A DNA stretch of 64,000 nt from JBDWFY01 sp965275915. Its GTDB lineage: Bacteria; Pseudomonadota; Alphaproteobacteria; Rhizobiales; Stappiaceae. The stretch is taken from contig CBDHYI010000007.1 of the NCBI GenBank assembly GCA_965275915.1, positions 496,001 through 560,000 of the forward strand, in the 5' to 3' direction. The translations under genes and the position numbers were made by a program. The notes under the pieces are model-generated. The model was given only the letters and a program-made list of their open reading frames with translations, searched no databases and was not told the DNA's origin. Each line of letters begins with the position of its first letter. The first letter of the stretch is position 1. This document shows, in pieces, positions 24,765 through 33,205 of the stretch.

Positions 24765-25532
24765 TTACATCACCCTTGCCGCATCAAGATCGACCTTGAA
24801 AATCAGCAGATCATCCCTTTTCTCGACCGTGCCTTCAAGTTCGATCAGCAAAGCCGTCAAGTCGGCAACAGTGTCCGGCAGGGGATTGCCGTCCTGATCC
24901 GCCAGGAGAAAAAAAGTGCTGCCCGCAATTTCAGCGGTCGATACAAACACCGGTGGAATCCCCCCGATGAGACAGAGGTTGGCGCATGCCTTGTGAGCGA
25001 GGCCGCGGCCCGGGCGCATGGCACCGGTGTAGCACTTTCCGTCACAAATCTCGCCAACAAGTCGCCAACGGCCAAGCTCTTCCGCCGGCGCGGGGCGGTA
25101 ATCCGCAAGCCCCTCCAGTGCCTCGTCAGAGGCGGCCTGGACGCCCCGTCCGTTGACCTGCAGCATATCGATGGTGCCCCGTTTCAGCGCCACGCCCGCA
25201 ACCTGGACCGGCTGCCCCGACAAGGGCTCCGCCGTCGCCTGAACGCCCCGTTTTCCGGGCCCCGACAACAATATGGTACGTGGCTGCGCATTGCCCTCGC
25301 CCGGCGGAATACGGAGCAGAGGATAGGGTCTTGCTTCAACAACTCCCGCAAACTGCTGGCGCCCTGCAAAGCGGCCGTCACCGGGATCATCGACGCCAGC
25401 GCTGAGCGAAAACGCCATGCCTCCCATACCACCGACAAACACCGCCGACACGAAGAACAAAAACGACCACAGCGCCCGCGGCGGTTTTTTGGCCCAGCCG
25501 ATAAAGAACGGGTCCTGTTTGGGGGAAGCCAT
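24765..25532 (-). CDS. membrane-anchored periplasmic protein with paired cysteine motif (gene D)
   Basis: A 255-residue protein: a cytoplasmic start, one membrane helix at residues about 20-42 (WSFLFFVSAVFVGGMGGMAF), and a periplasmic domain. The diagnostic block near residues 160-190 reads EICDGKCYTG, then HKACANLCLIGGIPPVFV, giving four cysteines in two C-x3-C pairs with a nearby histidine; this could hold a metal centre, an iron-sulphur cluster or disulphides. Start ATG overlaps the Rieske gene stop by one base. I do not recognise a named family. Its context makes it a partner subunit of the ferric-reductase/Rieske protein. Confidence 0.75.
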   Translation of the reverse strand: MASPKQDPFFIGWAKKPPRALWSFLFFVSAVFVGGMGGMAFSLSAGVDDPGDGRFAGRQQFAGVVEARPYPLLRIPPGEGNAQPRTILLSGPGKRGVQATAEPLSGQPVQVAGVALKRGTIDMLQVNGRGVQAASDEALEGLADYRPAPAEELGRWRLVGEICDGKCYTGAMRPGRGLAHKACANLCLIGGIPPVFVSTAEIAGSTFFLLADQDGNPLPDTVADLTALLIELEGTVEKRDDLLIFKVDLDAARVM

Positions 25533-26602
25533 CAGGCGGTCTCCTTTTCCGGCAGCGGCGAAACAACCGGTTCAACATAGGTGCCGGGCGGCAGCGCGTT
25601 GGGGTCGAGCAGGACTGTCTTGCCCGACAGTTTCAGCCTGTACGTGGCGATCTTTTCGGTGAACGGCGCCGGTGCCCGTCCATCCTCAAGATTATACTGA
25701 AAGCCGTGCCAGGGGCATGTCACGCACCCAAAAACAATCTTTCCCTCTCCAAGCGGCCCGTTCTGATGCGCGCACACATTGGTGATGGCCGACAGTTTGT
25801 CACCGTTTCTGAAGATCGCCACCCGTTCGCCGTCGTTCAGAGCTACGATGATTGCCCGCTTGTCCGGAACATTGTCAGCATCGCCGGCAATCACCCAGTC
25901 ACCTTCGCCCACAGGATCGGCACCCGCCTTATCCCGGCGACGCTCCTTATGGGCGGAAAGACCATGCAAAACGCAAATGGGCCCGACGCCTGCAACCAGC
26001 ATCATCGCCAGCAGCGGATTGTTCTCAGCCTGTAATGCGCCAAGAACGATATGAAGAACGATCGCAACATAGGCGACATAGATCCCCATATGCAGGGTTT
26101 TCCAAAGCGGCGGCGTCAGAAAGGACAGCCAGAAGTCGTGACTGGTCGCAGCCAATACCAGCAGGATGAACAGTGCAAGGATACCAAACGCCTCAAAGGG
26201 AAACCCTAAAAGCTGGCCGTAGCTGGTGTTGGAGGCCAGCAGGCCGACATAGGGATCGGTCGGCGAGAAGGCATAATACCAGCCAAGGACATAGCTGGCA
26301 TGGGTGAAGGCAACCGCGCATGTCAGAACCCCGAAATGGCGCCGGTTGTAAAGAAGCGGCAAAAACCGCTTGTCCAGCCGCGCCAGCGGACCGATACACA
26401 GGATAAAGCTCAACATCAGAAAGGCGCAGGTGCCAAATGCCCGCATTCTCAGGATCGCTCCGTCCAGCGGACGCGTAACATCCTGAAAAGCGGGCGCAAT
26501 CATCAGGAACAGCCAGATATAAAGCGCAACGGCAACGAGCAAAACGGCATCATAACCCCATTTCGCCCGGTTCCATGTTACGGGAATAAACTTGACGCTC
26601 AC
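25532..26602 (-). CDS. ferric-reductase-like membrane domain fused to Rieske [2Fe-2S] domain (gene C)
   Basis: A 356-residue fusion. Residues 1-225 hold about six membrane helices with haem-type histidines (RRHFGVLTCAVAFTHASYV, KTLHMGIYVAYVAIVLHIVLG), as in the ferric reductase/MsrQ transmembrane family. Residues about 235-350 are a soluble Rieske domain with the complete cluster ligand set Cys277-x-His279 and Cys296-x2-His299 (VCAHQNG, CPWHGF). A GTG start at 26602 overlaps gene B by four bases (GTGA). The expected electron route is membrane b-haem to Rieske or the reverse, with the soluble domain in the cytoplasm by hydropathy. Substrate and direction unknown. Core of the five-gene operon. 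Confidence 0.88.
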   Translation of the reverse strand: MSVKFIPVTWNRAKWGYDAVLLVAVALYIWLFLMIAPAFQDVTRPLDGAILRMRAFGTCAFLMLSFILCIGPLARLDKRFLPLLYNRRHFGVLTCAVAFTHASYVLGWYYAFSPTDPYVGLLASNTSYGQLLGFPFEAFGILALFILLVLAATSHDFWLSFLTPPLWKTLHMGIYVAYVAIVLHIVLGALQAENNPLLAMMLVAGVGPICVLHGLSAHKERRRDKAGADPVGEGDWVIAGDADNVPDKRAIIVALNDGERVAIFRNGDKLSAITNVCAHQNGPLGEGKIVFGCVTCPWHGFQYNLEDGRAPAPFTEKIATYRLKLSGKTVLLDPNALPPGTYVEPVVSPLPEKETA

Positions 26603-26775
26603 CGGGCTGCTCCGTTCTGGTTGAGAACAGCCTTGGCCGTGTCATCCAAAGGAACCCCCGCGCGCTCAAGCGGGCCGTTCTGCCTCAGGACGATCCCCCA
26701 CACGATGAGAACGGGTAGCAGAATACCGAGTATCAGCCAGATTCTGGCATGGGCTTTTCGATAACCGTGCTGCAC
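26599..26775 (-). CDS. small membrane protein of the redox operon (gene B)
   Basis: A 58-residue protein with one hydrophobic helix (IWLILGILLPVLIVWGIVL) and a polar C-terminus. A GTG start at 26775 lies one base after the stop of gene A with GGTGGA upstream; a longer frame from 26823 would overlap gene A and is rejected. Its stop overlaps the Rieske gene. The segment GPLERAG resembles the end of gene A (LLERAG), hinting at a shared docking motif. Confidence 0.65.
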   Translation of the reverse strand: MQHGYRKAHARIWLILGILLPVLIVWGIVLRQNGPLERAGVPLDDTAKAVLNQNGAAR

Positions 26776-26776
26776 T

Positions 26777-26992
26777 TTATTCCACCCCGGCCCGCTCAAG
26801 CAGACCCCACCGATAAAGAACAATTGGCCAGATCAGAACAACACCCGGGATGAGCAGCGGCCGAAATGCAAATGTTCCCCTCGCTGACGGTTCGACGCGG
26901 TCGATCCCAAAGAGCAAAAACGGAACTGCCACCAACAGACCGATCCCCGCGTAGATTTGCGACAACAATATAAGCGTTTCTGCAGTTTCCAT
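26777..26992 (-). CDS. small membrane protein, first gene of the redox operon (gene A)
   Basis: A 71-residue protein with two hydrophobic helices (LILLSQIYAGIGLLVAVPFLLFG and LLIPGVVLIWPIVLYRW). The ATG at 26992 has GGGAAG upstream; 15 further residues are open to 27037. It is followed by gene B after one base. No named family. First gene of the transcription unit 26992-24548, whose promoter should lie in 27000-27200. Confidence 0.65.
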   Translation of the reverse strand: METAETLILLSQIYAGIGLLVAVPFLLFGIDRVEPSARGTFAFRPLLIPGVVLIWPIVLYRWGLLERAGVE

Positions 26993-27222
26993 CCGCACTT
27001 CCCGTGAGTGACCATTCAGGCCGACCGAAGACTCCAACCTACGAAATGATCTTTCCCTCAGCGCCGGTCAATTTCAACAACTGACAATCACTTCCACCCA
27101 ACTTTTGAAGACCCAAGGCTCAGGCCCACGCCCAAAGTAATCGCTTTTGGTGAAAAATTCAGCTGTTCAACGCGAATATGGCGCAATGGTTACCGCACGC
27201 TGACAGGTCTTCACACCGATTT

Positions 27223-27645
27223 TCAGTCCTGGTGATTGAATTTTCCGCGCAGGCGCTTCACCTGACCACGCCTGACCTTTGAATCGACCCGTTTTTTCTT
27301 CGCAGCCCGCGACAGCCTGGTCGGTTTCCGGACTTTCTGAATAACGGCTGCTTCCCGGATCAATTCAAGCAGGCGCTCCTGCGCCTCTTCACGGTTGCGG
27401 CTCTGCAATCGATGCGTGTCGGCTGTCAGAACAATAAAGCCGTCCTTGGTCATTCTCTGACCCGCGACCGCGCGCAGGCGCTGCTTGACATAGTCCGGCA
27501 GCGACGGGGAACCGAGACCGTCAAAACGCAACTGGACGGCCGTTGCGACCTTGTTGACATTCTGACCGCCCGGCCCGGATGCGCGAATAAAGGTCTCAAC
27601 GATCTCATCGTCCTGCAAAAATATCGTGTCAGTGACCCGGATCAT
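27223..27645 (-). CDS. arfB: alternative ribosome-rescue peptidyl-tRNA hydrolase ArfB
   Basis: A 140-residue class-I-release-factor-like protein. The catalytic RASGPGGQNVNK (GGQ at residues 26-28) is intact, and the basic C-terminal tail (RLSRAAKKKRVDSKVRRGQVKRLRGKF) that enters the empty mRNA channel of stalled ribosomes is present. It hydrolyses peptidyl-tRNA on non-stop complexes, a backup for trans-translation. Length is that of E. coli YaeJ. ATG at 27645. It is monocistronic, just upstream of the YeeE pair on the same strand order. Clear assignment. Confidence 0.96.
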   Translation of the reverse strand: MIRVTDTIFLQDDEIVETFIRASGPGGQNVNKVATAVQLRFDGLGSPSLPDYVKQRLRAVAGQRMTKDGFIVLTADTHRLQSRNREEAQERLLELIREAAVIQKVRKPTRLSRAAKKKRVDSKVRRGQVKRLRGKFNHQD

Positions 27646-27746
27646 GAGTCGATATTAGAGGTTTTTCCGGCCGAGCGGAATCGCGCAAAACGCTCCCGAG
27701 GCCGAAGTGCGGGAGCGGAGCGTCCGTATCGCAGCCTTGACAGCTC

Positions 27747-28178
27747 TCAGGCCCTGACCGGACGGGACGGCCCCTGTCGTATCATTCCGGTCACCGACAG
27801 ACCCGCCAGCATCGATGCGACGAAGATCGCCGGCTCCCAGAAACCAAAACCAAGGGCGGGAACAGCACCCCCCGGACAGAACCCGGCAAGACCCCAGCCA
27901 ATACCGAAGACAGCCGAGCCGATGGTGAGGTTGTAATCGATATCGGTTCGGCGCGGCAGAACGAATTCCGATGAAAAGAGAGGCTGGGACCAGCCCCAGA
28001 CAAGCCGATAGCCGACAAACGTCACCGGGATCGCCCCGCCCATGACAAATGCAAGACTTGGGTCCCAGGTTCCGGCGATATCGAAGAAATTGAGAATCTT
28101 CGCCGGATTTCCCATGCCCGAAACTGTGATACCCGCACCGAAGATCAATCCGGCAAAAACAGCAGCCAAAATGCGCAT
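27747..28178 (-). CDS. YeeE/YedE-family transporter subunit, second half (DUF6691-like)
   Basis: A 143-residue membrane protein with four hydrophobic segments. It carries GLIFGAGITVSGMGNPAKIL at the N-terminus and the cysteine signature GLAGFCPGGAVPAL. It is the second half of a split YeeE/YedE system; the partner gene ends four bases upstream. Pairs like this (PmpA/PmpB) occur beside BigR/SqrR sulfide-sensing repressors and sulfur dioxygenase genes in rhizobia, where they handle sulfide or sulfite (family knowledge). No blh/dioxygenase gene is adjacent here. Confidence 0.88.
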   Translation of the reverse strand: MRILAAVFAGLIFGAGITVSGMGNPAKILNFFDIAGTWDPSLAFVMGGAIPVTFVGYRLVWGWSQPLFSSEFVLPRRTDIDYNLTIGSAVFGIGWGLAGFCPGGAVPALGFGFWEPAIFVASMLAGLSVTGMIRQGPSRPVRA

Positions 28179-28181
28179 CGA

Positions 28182-28622
28182 TCAGGCTCCCAAAATATGC
28201 CGCAGAACAAACACCGTCGCTCCGGTCGACGCCATGAATATCAGGGTCGCAACGATGGAGCGCGCCGACAACCTTGACAGGCCACACACGCCGTGTCCGC
28301 TGCTGCAGCCACCCCCGAACGACACACCAATCCCGACCAGCACCCCGCCGCCGACCAGCAGCCATGCATCGGACGGAACCGAGAAAGCCGGTCGATAGCC
28401 GAAAACTGCGCTTACAAGCACCGGAGCCAGAACGGCACCCAGCAAAAACGCAGCTTTCCAGATGGTTTGCCGGTCAAAAAACTGTGGCAAAACGCCGGTG
28501 ATAATGCCTGACAGGCCGGCGATCCTTCCGATCGATGCCATAAGCCAAACGGCGGAAAGGCCGATCAATGCACCGCCGAATAACGAAAGAAACGGCGTAA
28601 ATTCCGTCGCATGTGTTTCCAT
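28182..28622 (-). CDS. YeeE/YedE-family transporter subunit, first half
   Basis: A 146-residue membrane protein with about four helices and the signature GIGVSFGGGCSSGHGVCGLSRLS, in which the paired cysteines are typical of PmpA-like proteins. ATG 28622 has GGAGAAG upstream. It is followed after three bases by the second-half gene, giving a two-gene operon. A perfect 16-bp palindrome lies 17 bases upstream of the start, right where an operator would be expected, suggesting control by an ArsR-type sulfur-responsive repressor such as BigR/SqrR. Confidence 0.88.
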   Translation of the reverse strand: METHATEFTPFLSLFGGALIGLSAVWLMASIGRIAGLSGIITGVLPQFFDRQTIWKAAFLLGAVLAPVLVSAVFGYRPAFSVPSDAWLLVGGGVLVGIGVSFGGGCSSGHGVCGLSRLSARSIVATLIFMASTGATVFVLRHILGA

Positions 28623-28638
28623 AAAGTCCGCTTCTCCA

Positions 28639-28675
28639 CTCGCATCTTTATATTAGAAAAATATAAAGATGCGAG
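28639..28675. promoter_or_regulatory. perfect 16-bp inverted repeat, probable repressor operator
   Basis: The arms at 28639-28654 (starting CTCGCATCTTTATATT) and 28660-28675 are perfectly complementary with the five-base spacer AGAAA. It lies 17 bases before the YeeE/YedE pair and about 155 bases before the divergent small exported protein. Both neighbours start away from it, so it is not a terminator. AT-rich core plus location suit an ArsR-family (BigR/SqrR-like) operator; the regulator gene is not in the window. Confidence 0.6.
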
Positions 28676-28828
28676 ATCTAATGAAACGCGCTATTTGCCG
28701 CACTGCAACCGACAGCGGCGGCGACGATATATTCGCTTCCGGTACGCCGAAGTGCTATCCTGTTCCCGTTCTTGAAAAGCTATTGCAACATTCTTTCGTC
28801 GGCCCCTTTCACGAACTGGATATTTGCG

Positions 28829-29149
28829 ATGAAAAATCTCGTTCTGCTTGCTCTGGCAACAGTCCTGTTTTCAACGGCATTGGCTCACGCAAGACAGGAT
28901 GCGCGCCGCATGTCCTGCGCCCAAGCGCAAAATCTTGTTCAGCGAAGCGGGGCGGTGGTTTTGTCGACCGGCCAATACACATACCGACGTTTTGTCAGAG
29001 ACCGCTTTTATTGCGATCCGGACCAGATCGTCGTCCCCACCCGCGCACCGACACGGGACAATCCCAGTTGCGTTGTGGGTTATACCTGTTCCATGGATCC
29101 CTGGGATGGGCGGCGCCCCGGCAGCCTGGGCGGTTTCCGCCGGTTTTAA
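28829..29149 (+). CDS. small exported protein, unknown
   Basis: A 106-residue protein with a signal peptide (MKNLVLLALATVLFSTALAHA) and a mature part with four cysteines (MSCAQ, FYCDPD, SCVVGYTC), probably two disulphides. RMSCAQAQNLVQRSGAVVLSTG and YRRFVRDRFYC look like a conserved motif of a small periplasmic rhizobial family that I cannot name. ATG 28829 starts the signal peptide. Divergent from the YeeE/YedE pair across the palindrome at 28639-28675, so the operator could also affect it. Confidence 0.72.
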   Translation: MKNLVLLALATVLFSTALAHARQDARRMSCAQAQNLVQRSGAVVLSTGQYTYRRFVRDRFYCDPDQIVVPTRAPTRDNPSCVVGYTCSMDPWDGRRPGSLGGFRRF

Positions 29150-29330
29150 CAGCCGTCAGTCGATACATTGTTTGTCCAAATGCCGATCGTATCAGCAAGA
29201 TTCCCTTTCATTCCATCATTTTGATATATAGTTGGCTAAAAGCGGTGATAGGCCCGCGTCTTATCCACTTACCGGCTGGGGGTATCGAATTGCGTCCAGG
29301 CAGCAGCGTTTGGTTGGAGAAGTTTCAGTA

Positions 29331-31829
29331 ATGTCCAATCTTCCGATTACGATATCGGTCGTTGCCGGCCTTCTGATCGTTATTGGCCTGATTCAGCCAT
29401 TGGCGCGCACGCTCGGCCTGTCCTCGTCGGTGCTTCTGGCCGGCGTAGGCATCTTTATCGGCATCGGCTCGGGCTTCCTTCTTTATACGGACAAAACCGA
29501 CGCCTTTAACGAGATTGCATGGATCTTCGTCCACCCGCCGGTCAACTCGGAAATATTTCTTTATATTTTCCTGCCGATTCTGCTGTTTCAGACCAGTCTG
29601 ACCCTCGATGTCAGACGCATGAGCGAAGATGCCGGGGCCATCCTGATCCTTGCGGTCATCGCTGTTCTGATCGCGACGGCCTTTATCGGTATCGCTTTGG
29701 CACAAGTCTCAAGCATGCCGCTCATGGTGTGTCTGCTGCTGGGTGCAATCGTTGCAACGACAGATCCGGTGGCGGTGGTTGCGATATTCCGGGACATCGG
29801 CGCGCCGGCCCGCCTGGGTCGGCTGGTAGAGGGCGAAAGCCTTCTGAACGACGCCGCGGCCATTGCCGTGTTCACCGTTGTGCTGACCATCATCACGCGC
29901 GGTGCGCAACCCGGCGTTACGGAGAGCCTGGTTCATTTTTCCCGTATTTTCGCCGGCGGCATTCTCGGGGGCTACATCGGCGTACGGCTGCTCAACCTGC
30001 TCCTCCCGCTGGTGCGCGAGTTGCCGCTGGCGCAGATGACCCTCAGTCTCGCCCTCCCCTATCTGGTTTATGTCATCAATGAACAGATCTTTGATGTCTC
30101 CGGTGTCATCGGCGTGGTCACTGCAGCCCTCTTTTTCAATCTGTCCGGCCCCTCGCGGATTTCCCCGGACGGTTGGCGTTTTCTGAAAGATATCTGGGAG
30201 CAACTGGCCTTCTGGTCGAGTTCCCTTATCTTCGTCCTGGCGTCAATACTTGTTCCCAAACTGATTGTCGGCATAACGGCATGGCACGGCCTGATGCTTG
30301 TTGTGCTGATCATCGCCGCTCTGGCCGCCCGCGCGGTGGTGCTGTTCGGTCTGCTGCCGCTCTTGAGCCTTGCCCGCATGGGCGAACGTATCAGCAACTC
30401 GTTCAAGCTGGTGATGTTATGGGGCGGCATGCGGGGTGCCGTCACGCTTGCCCTGGCCCTGTCGGTAACCGAACACCATATACTGAGCACCGAGACAAAA
30501 CAGTTCGTTGCCATTTTGGCCACGGGGTTTGTTCTGTTCACACTGCTGGTCAACGGCACCACCCTGAAACCGCTGATCCGGCTCCTGAAGCTCAATCAGC
30601 TGTCTCCGCTGGACCTCGCTCTTCGCAAGCAGGTCCTTGCGCTGGCCAACGGCAAGGTTGCCGACGCCGTTGAAGCCGCGGCCGAGACCTATCACATCGC
30701 GCCATCCGTGGCCCGGGAAGTGGGACAGGACGGCCGCAGCCGCACCGAGCAATATTCCGTACAGGACGACATTGGCACAGACATAGCCGACCGTGATCTG
30801 ATCACGCTCGGTCTGGTCGCACTGGCCGACAAGGAGCGGGAGTGCATCCTTGAGCATTTCCAGGAACGAACCGTCTCCAGCCGTATTATCAATGCGCTTC
30901 TGGCTCAGGTCGGACGGCTGTCGGATCATGCCCGGTCCGGGGGCCGGGTCGAGTACCGCCGCGAGGCCCGCCGGATGCTGGGCTATAATTTCAGCTTTCG
31001 ATTATCCAAACTGCTGCAGCGGGCTTTTCATGTCGACTTTCTGCTGGCGGGCAACATCGCTGACCGGTTCGAACAGCTGCTGTTGTCGAGAAAAGTGCTT
31101 GATGAGTTGTCCCTCTTCACAGAACAGACAATCGCAACGCTCCACGGACGCCGCGTGGCAGACATTCTGCTTGAAATTCTGCAGGTCCGGCAACGGGAGA
31201 CCGGCAAGGCACTCGATGCCCTGCGGCTGCAATATCCAGACTATTCGGACAAGTTCGAACGGCTTTTTCTCAAGAAAACCGCTCTCAGGGTGGAGGAAAA
31301 AGAATATCAGGCGTTGTTCCGCCAAGGCCTGATCGGCCAGGAACTGTATGGCACGCTCAGAGCCTCCATCGATCAGACCCGGCGTGATGCCGACAGCCGC
31401 CCTCGCCTCGATCTTGGCCTGAAATCCCAGGACATGATCAAGTCTTTTCCGATTTTCACCAAACTTACAGACCGGGAAATCCGACTGATTTCAAAAGCGA
31501 TGCGGCCTAGATTTGCAGTCCCCGACGAAGTTCTTATTCGCAAAGGCAGCCGGGGCGATGCTATTTTTTTCATCTCCTCGGGTGCGGTGGAAGTCGTCAT
31601 GGATGAACGGCGCATCCGGCTTGGACGAGGCGACTTTTTCGGGGAAATGGCGCTGATTGGTAACAAACCCAGAACCGCCGATGTCATCGCTTTGGGTTTT
31701 TGTCACCTGCTGGCGCTGCCCGTGTCGGACTTCAACGCCCTTCTCGTCAAGCACCCCGATCTAAAAGGCCACATCGACAGCGTGGTGGAAGAGCGGGTTA
31801 AGATGAACCGGGAAGCACTGGTCGGATAG
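29331..31829 (+). CDS. CPA1-type Na+(K+)/H+ antiporter with C-terminal cyclic-nucleotide-binding domain
   Basis: An 832-residue protein. Residues about 5-420 form the 12-helix CPA1/NhaP exchanger: ATTDPVAVVAIFRDIGAPARL holds the ion-binding Asp pair region, EGESLLNDAAAIAVF the ND motif, and WGGMRGAVTLALAL the arginine helix. A soluble middle region of about 260 residues follows, then a cNMP-binding domain at about 695-825 with GDAIFFISSGAVEVVM and RLGRGDFFGEMALIGNKPRTADVIAL. That PRTADV pattern has the phosphate-binding arginine. Such fusions are gated by cAMP or cGMP (inferred). ATG 29331 is preceded by GGAGA; the frame is open upstream to 29232 without family sequence. Likely pH or salt homeostasis in the inner membrane. 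Confidence 0.92.
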   Translation: MSNLPITISVVAGLLIVIGLIQPLARTLGLSSSVLLAGVGIFIGIGSGFLLYTDKTDAFNEIAWIFVHPPVNSEIFLYIFLPILLFQTSLTLDVRRMSEDAGAILILAVIAVLIATAFIGIALAQVSSMPLMVCLLLGAIVATTDPVAVVAIFRDIGAPARLGRLVEGESLLNDAAAIAVFTVVLTIITRGAQPGVTESLVHFSRIFAGGILGGYIGVRLLNLLLPLVRELPLAQMTLSLALPYLVYVINEQIFDVSGVIGVVTAALFFNLSGPSRISPDGWRFLKDIWEQLAFWSSSLIFVLASILVPKLIVGITAWHGLMLVVLIIAALAARAVVLFGLLPLLSLARMGERISNSFKLVMLWGGMRGAVTLALALSVTEHHILSTETKQFVAILATGFVLFTLLVNGTTLKPLIRLLKLNQLSPLDLALRKQVLALANGKVADAVEAAAETYHIAPSVAREVGQDGRSRTEQYSVQDDIGTDIADRDLITLGLVALADKERECILEHFQERTVSSRIINALLAQVGRLSDHARSGGRVEYRREARRMLGYNFSFRLSKLLQRAFHVDFLLAGNIADRFEQLLLSRKVLDELSLFTEQTIATLHGRRVADILLEILQVRQRETGKALDALRLQYPDYSDKFERLFLKKTALRVEEKEYQALFRQGLIGQELYGTLRASIDQTRRDADSRPRLDLGLKSQDMIKSFPIFTKLTDREIRLISKAMRPRFAVPDEVLIRKGSRGDAIFFISSGAVEVVMDERRIRLGRGDFFGEMALIGNKPRTADVIALGFCHLLALPVSDFNALLVKHPDLKGHIDSVVEERVKMNREALVG

Positions 31830-31964
31830 ACAGCTTGCGTTGGCTTGCGCAACGGAAGCTGCTTGAATTTGCAGCTTCGCCTCCATAAAAACAGGCCGAC
31901 CGACACACCTCCGCCTTGTCCGCTTCCAGGCATCCCCTCTGTTGACGAACCCGCTGAACTCAAC

Positions 31965-32717
31965 ATGATCACTGATCCGCTTTTTTATCTGACCGCGATC
32001 CCTGCGGTTATTCTGGTCGGCCTCTCCAAAGGCGGCTTCGGCGGAATTGCGATTATGGCGGTTCCGCTGATGGCTCTGATCATCAGTCCGGTTAAGGCGG
32101 CGGCGATTATGCTGCCGATCCTGCTCGTGATGGATGCGGTTGCGCTTTGGAGTTATCGCGGCGTTTATGATCGGCGTAGTCTGTTTATCCTGTTGCCGGC
32201 GGCAATGATCGGTATCTTCATCGGCTGGCTGGCCGCGGCCTGGGTCACGGCGGATTTCATTCGCCTGCTGGTCGGAACTGTCGCGATTTTGTTTGCGCTT
32301 GATCACTGGCTCAAACTGCGGCCGCAAAAATCGGGACGTCCCGGCCCAGTCAAAGGACTTGTTTTCGGAACAAGCGCCGGTTTTACCAGTTTCATTGCCC
32401 ATGCCGGCGGCCCGCCGTTTCAGGTCTATATGCTCCCGATCAGACTGGAGCCGCGTGTCTTTGTCGGCACCGGCGTCATTTTCTTTGCTGTTGTGAACGC
32501 AGTGAAGGTCATTCCCTATCTGGCACTTGGACAATTCAGCCGGGAAAATCTGCTGACCGCTCTGGTTCTCTTGCCGCTGGCCCCGCTTTCAACCCTTGCC
32601 GGTGTGTGGATCGTCAAGAAGATTTCCGTCAACATGTTTTACGGCATCACCTATATGACGGTCTTTCTCGTGGGTCTGAAACTGGTTTGGGACGGACTGG
32701 CAGCCTATTTTCAATAG
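31965..32717 (+). CDS. TauE/SafE-family sulfite/organosulfonate exporter
   Basis: A 250-residue membrane protein with about eight helices. ILVGLSKGGFGG at the N-terminus and FGTSAGFTSFIAHAGGPPFQVYMLP in the middle are the two inverted-repeat signatures of the family. ATG 31965 starts the first helix. It lies 135 bases after the antiporter gene on the same strand. Family members export sulfite, sulfoacetate or related anions. Together with two YeeE/YedE systems it adds to a sulfur-transport theme, though linkage is only by proximity. Confidence 0.92.
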   Translation: MITDPLFYLTAIPAVILVGLSKGGFGGIAIMAVPLMALIISPVKAAAIMLPILLVMDAVALWSYRGVYDRRSLFILLPAAMIGIFIGWLAAAWVTADFIRLLVGTVAILFALDHWLKLRPQKSGRPGPVKGLVFGTSAGFTSFIAHAGGPPFQVYMLPIRLEPRVFVGTGVIFFAVVNAVKVIPYLALGQFSRENLLTALVLLPLAPLSTLAGVWIVKKISVNMFYGITYMTVFLVGLKLVWDGLAAYFQ

Positions 32718-32866
32718 CAAGGATGCCTGTTGCGACGCAGCCGGACAACCGTCGGCCACATGCCACCGCACGTCACATCAGCAGCCAGTCCGGTAAAAAC
32801 CGATACGGAATTGATGAAAAGGGAAGAAGTAAAACATCATTTGTTAGAAGGATTTTTGTGTTTTGC

Positions 32867-32986
32867 ATGCCTGGCGGTGACCGACTCTCCCGCGTCTTGA
32901 GACGAAGTACCATTGGCGCTGGGGAGTTTAACGGCCGAGTTCGGAATGGGATCGGGTGCAGGCTCCCCGCTGGAACCACCAGGCAG
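32867..32986 (-). rRNA. 5S ribosomal RNA
   Basis: Transcribed leftward, the sequence starts GCCTGGTGGTTCCAGCGGGG and contains the universal CCGATCCCATTCCGAACTCGG and the closing CCGCCAGGC helix; length is about 120 bases. Last gene of the rRNA operon. No tRNA-Met is found after it, unlike several rhizobia. Ends are estimated from the terminal helix. Confidence 0.93.
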
Positions 32987-33205
32987 GCAAAGCACAAAGG
33001 GTGGGCCGCCCGTTGGGCGATCCATGCTCGAAGAAGATTTGGTGTTTTGTTTTGTTTCGCTTTTCTTTTTTCGCTCTGCTTTTTCGCGTTGCCGCAGCGT
33101 TCGCAAGGAACGTGCCTGCTGCAACCCTTCAAGGAACCTCCCCAAAGGACCGACCGGTCCTCGTCCGGTTCCCCGGGTCTTGCCTCTGGCAAGCCCAAAG
33201 AGTAA

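Noticed and set aside
28669..29331. A 220-codon plus-strand frame across the small exported protein gene
   Set aside because: It overlaps, in another frame, a better-supported gene with a signal peptide (28829-29149) and starts inside the palindrome.
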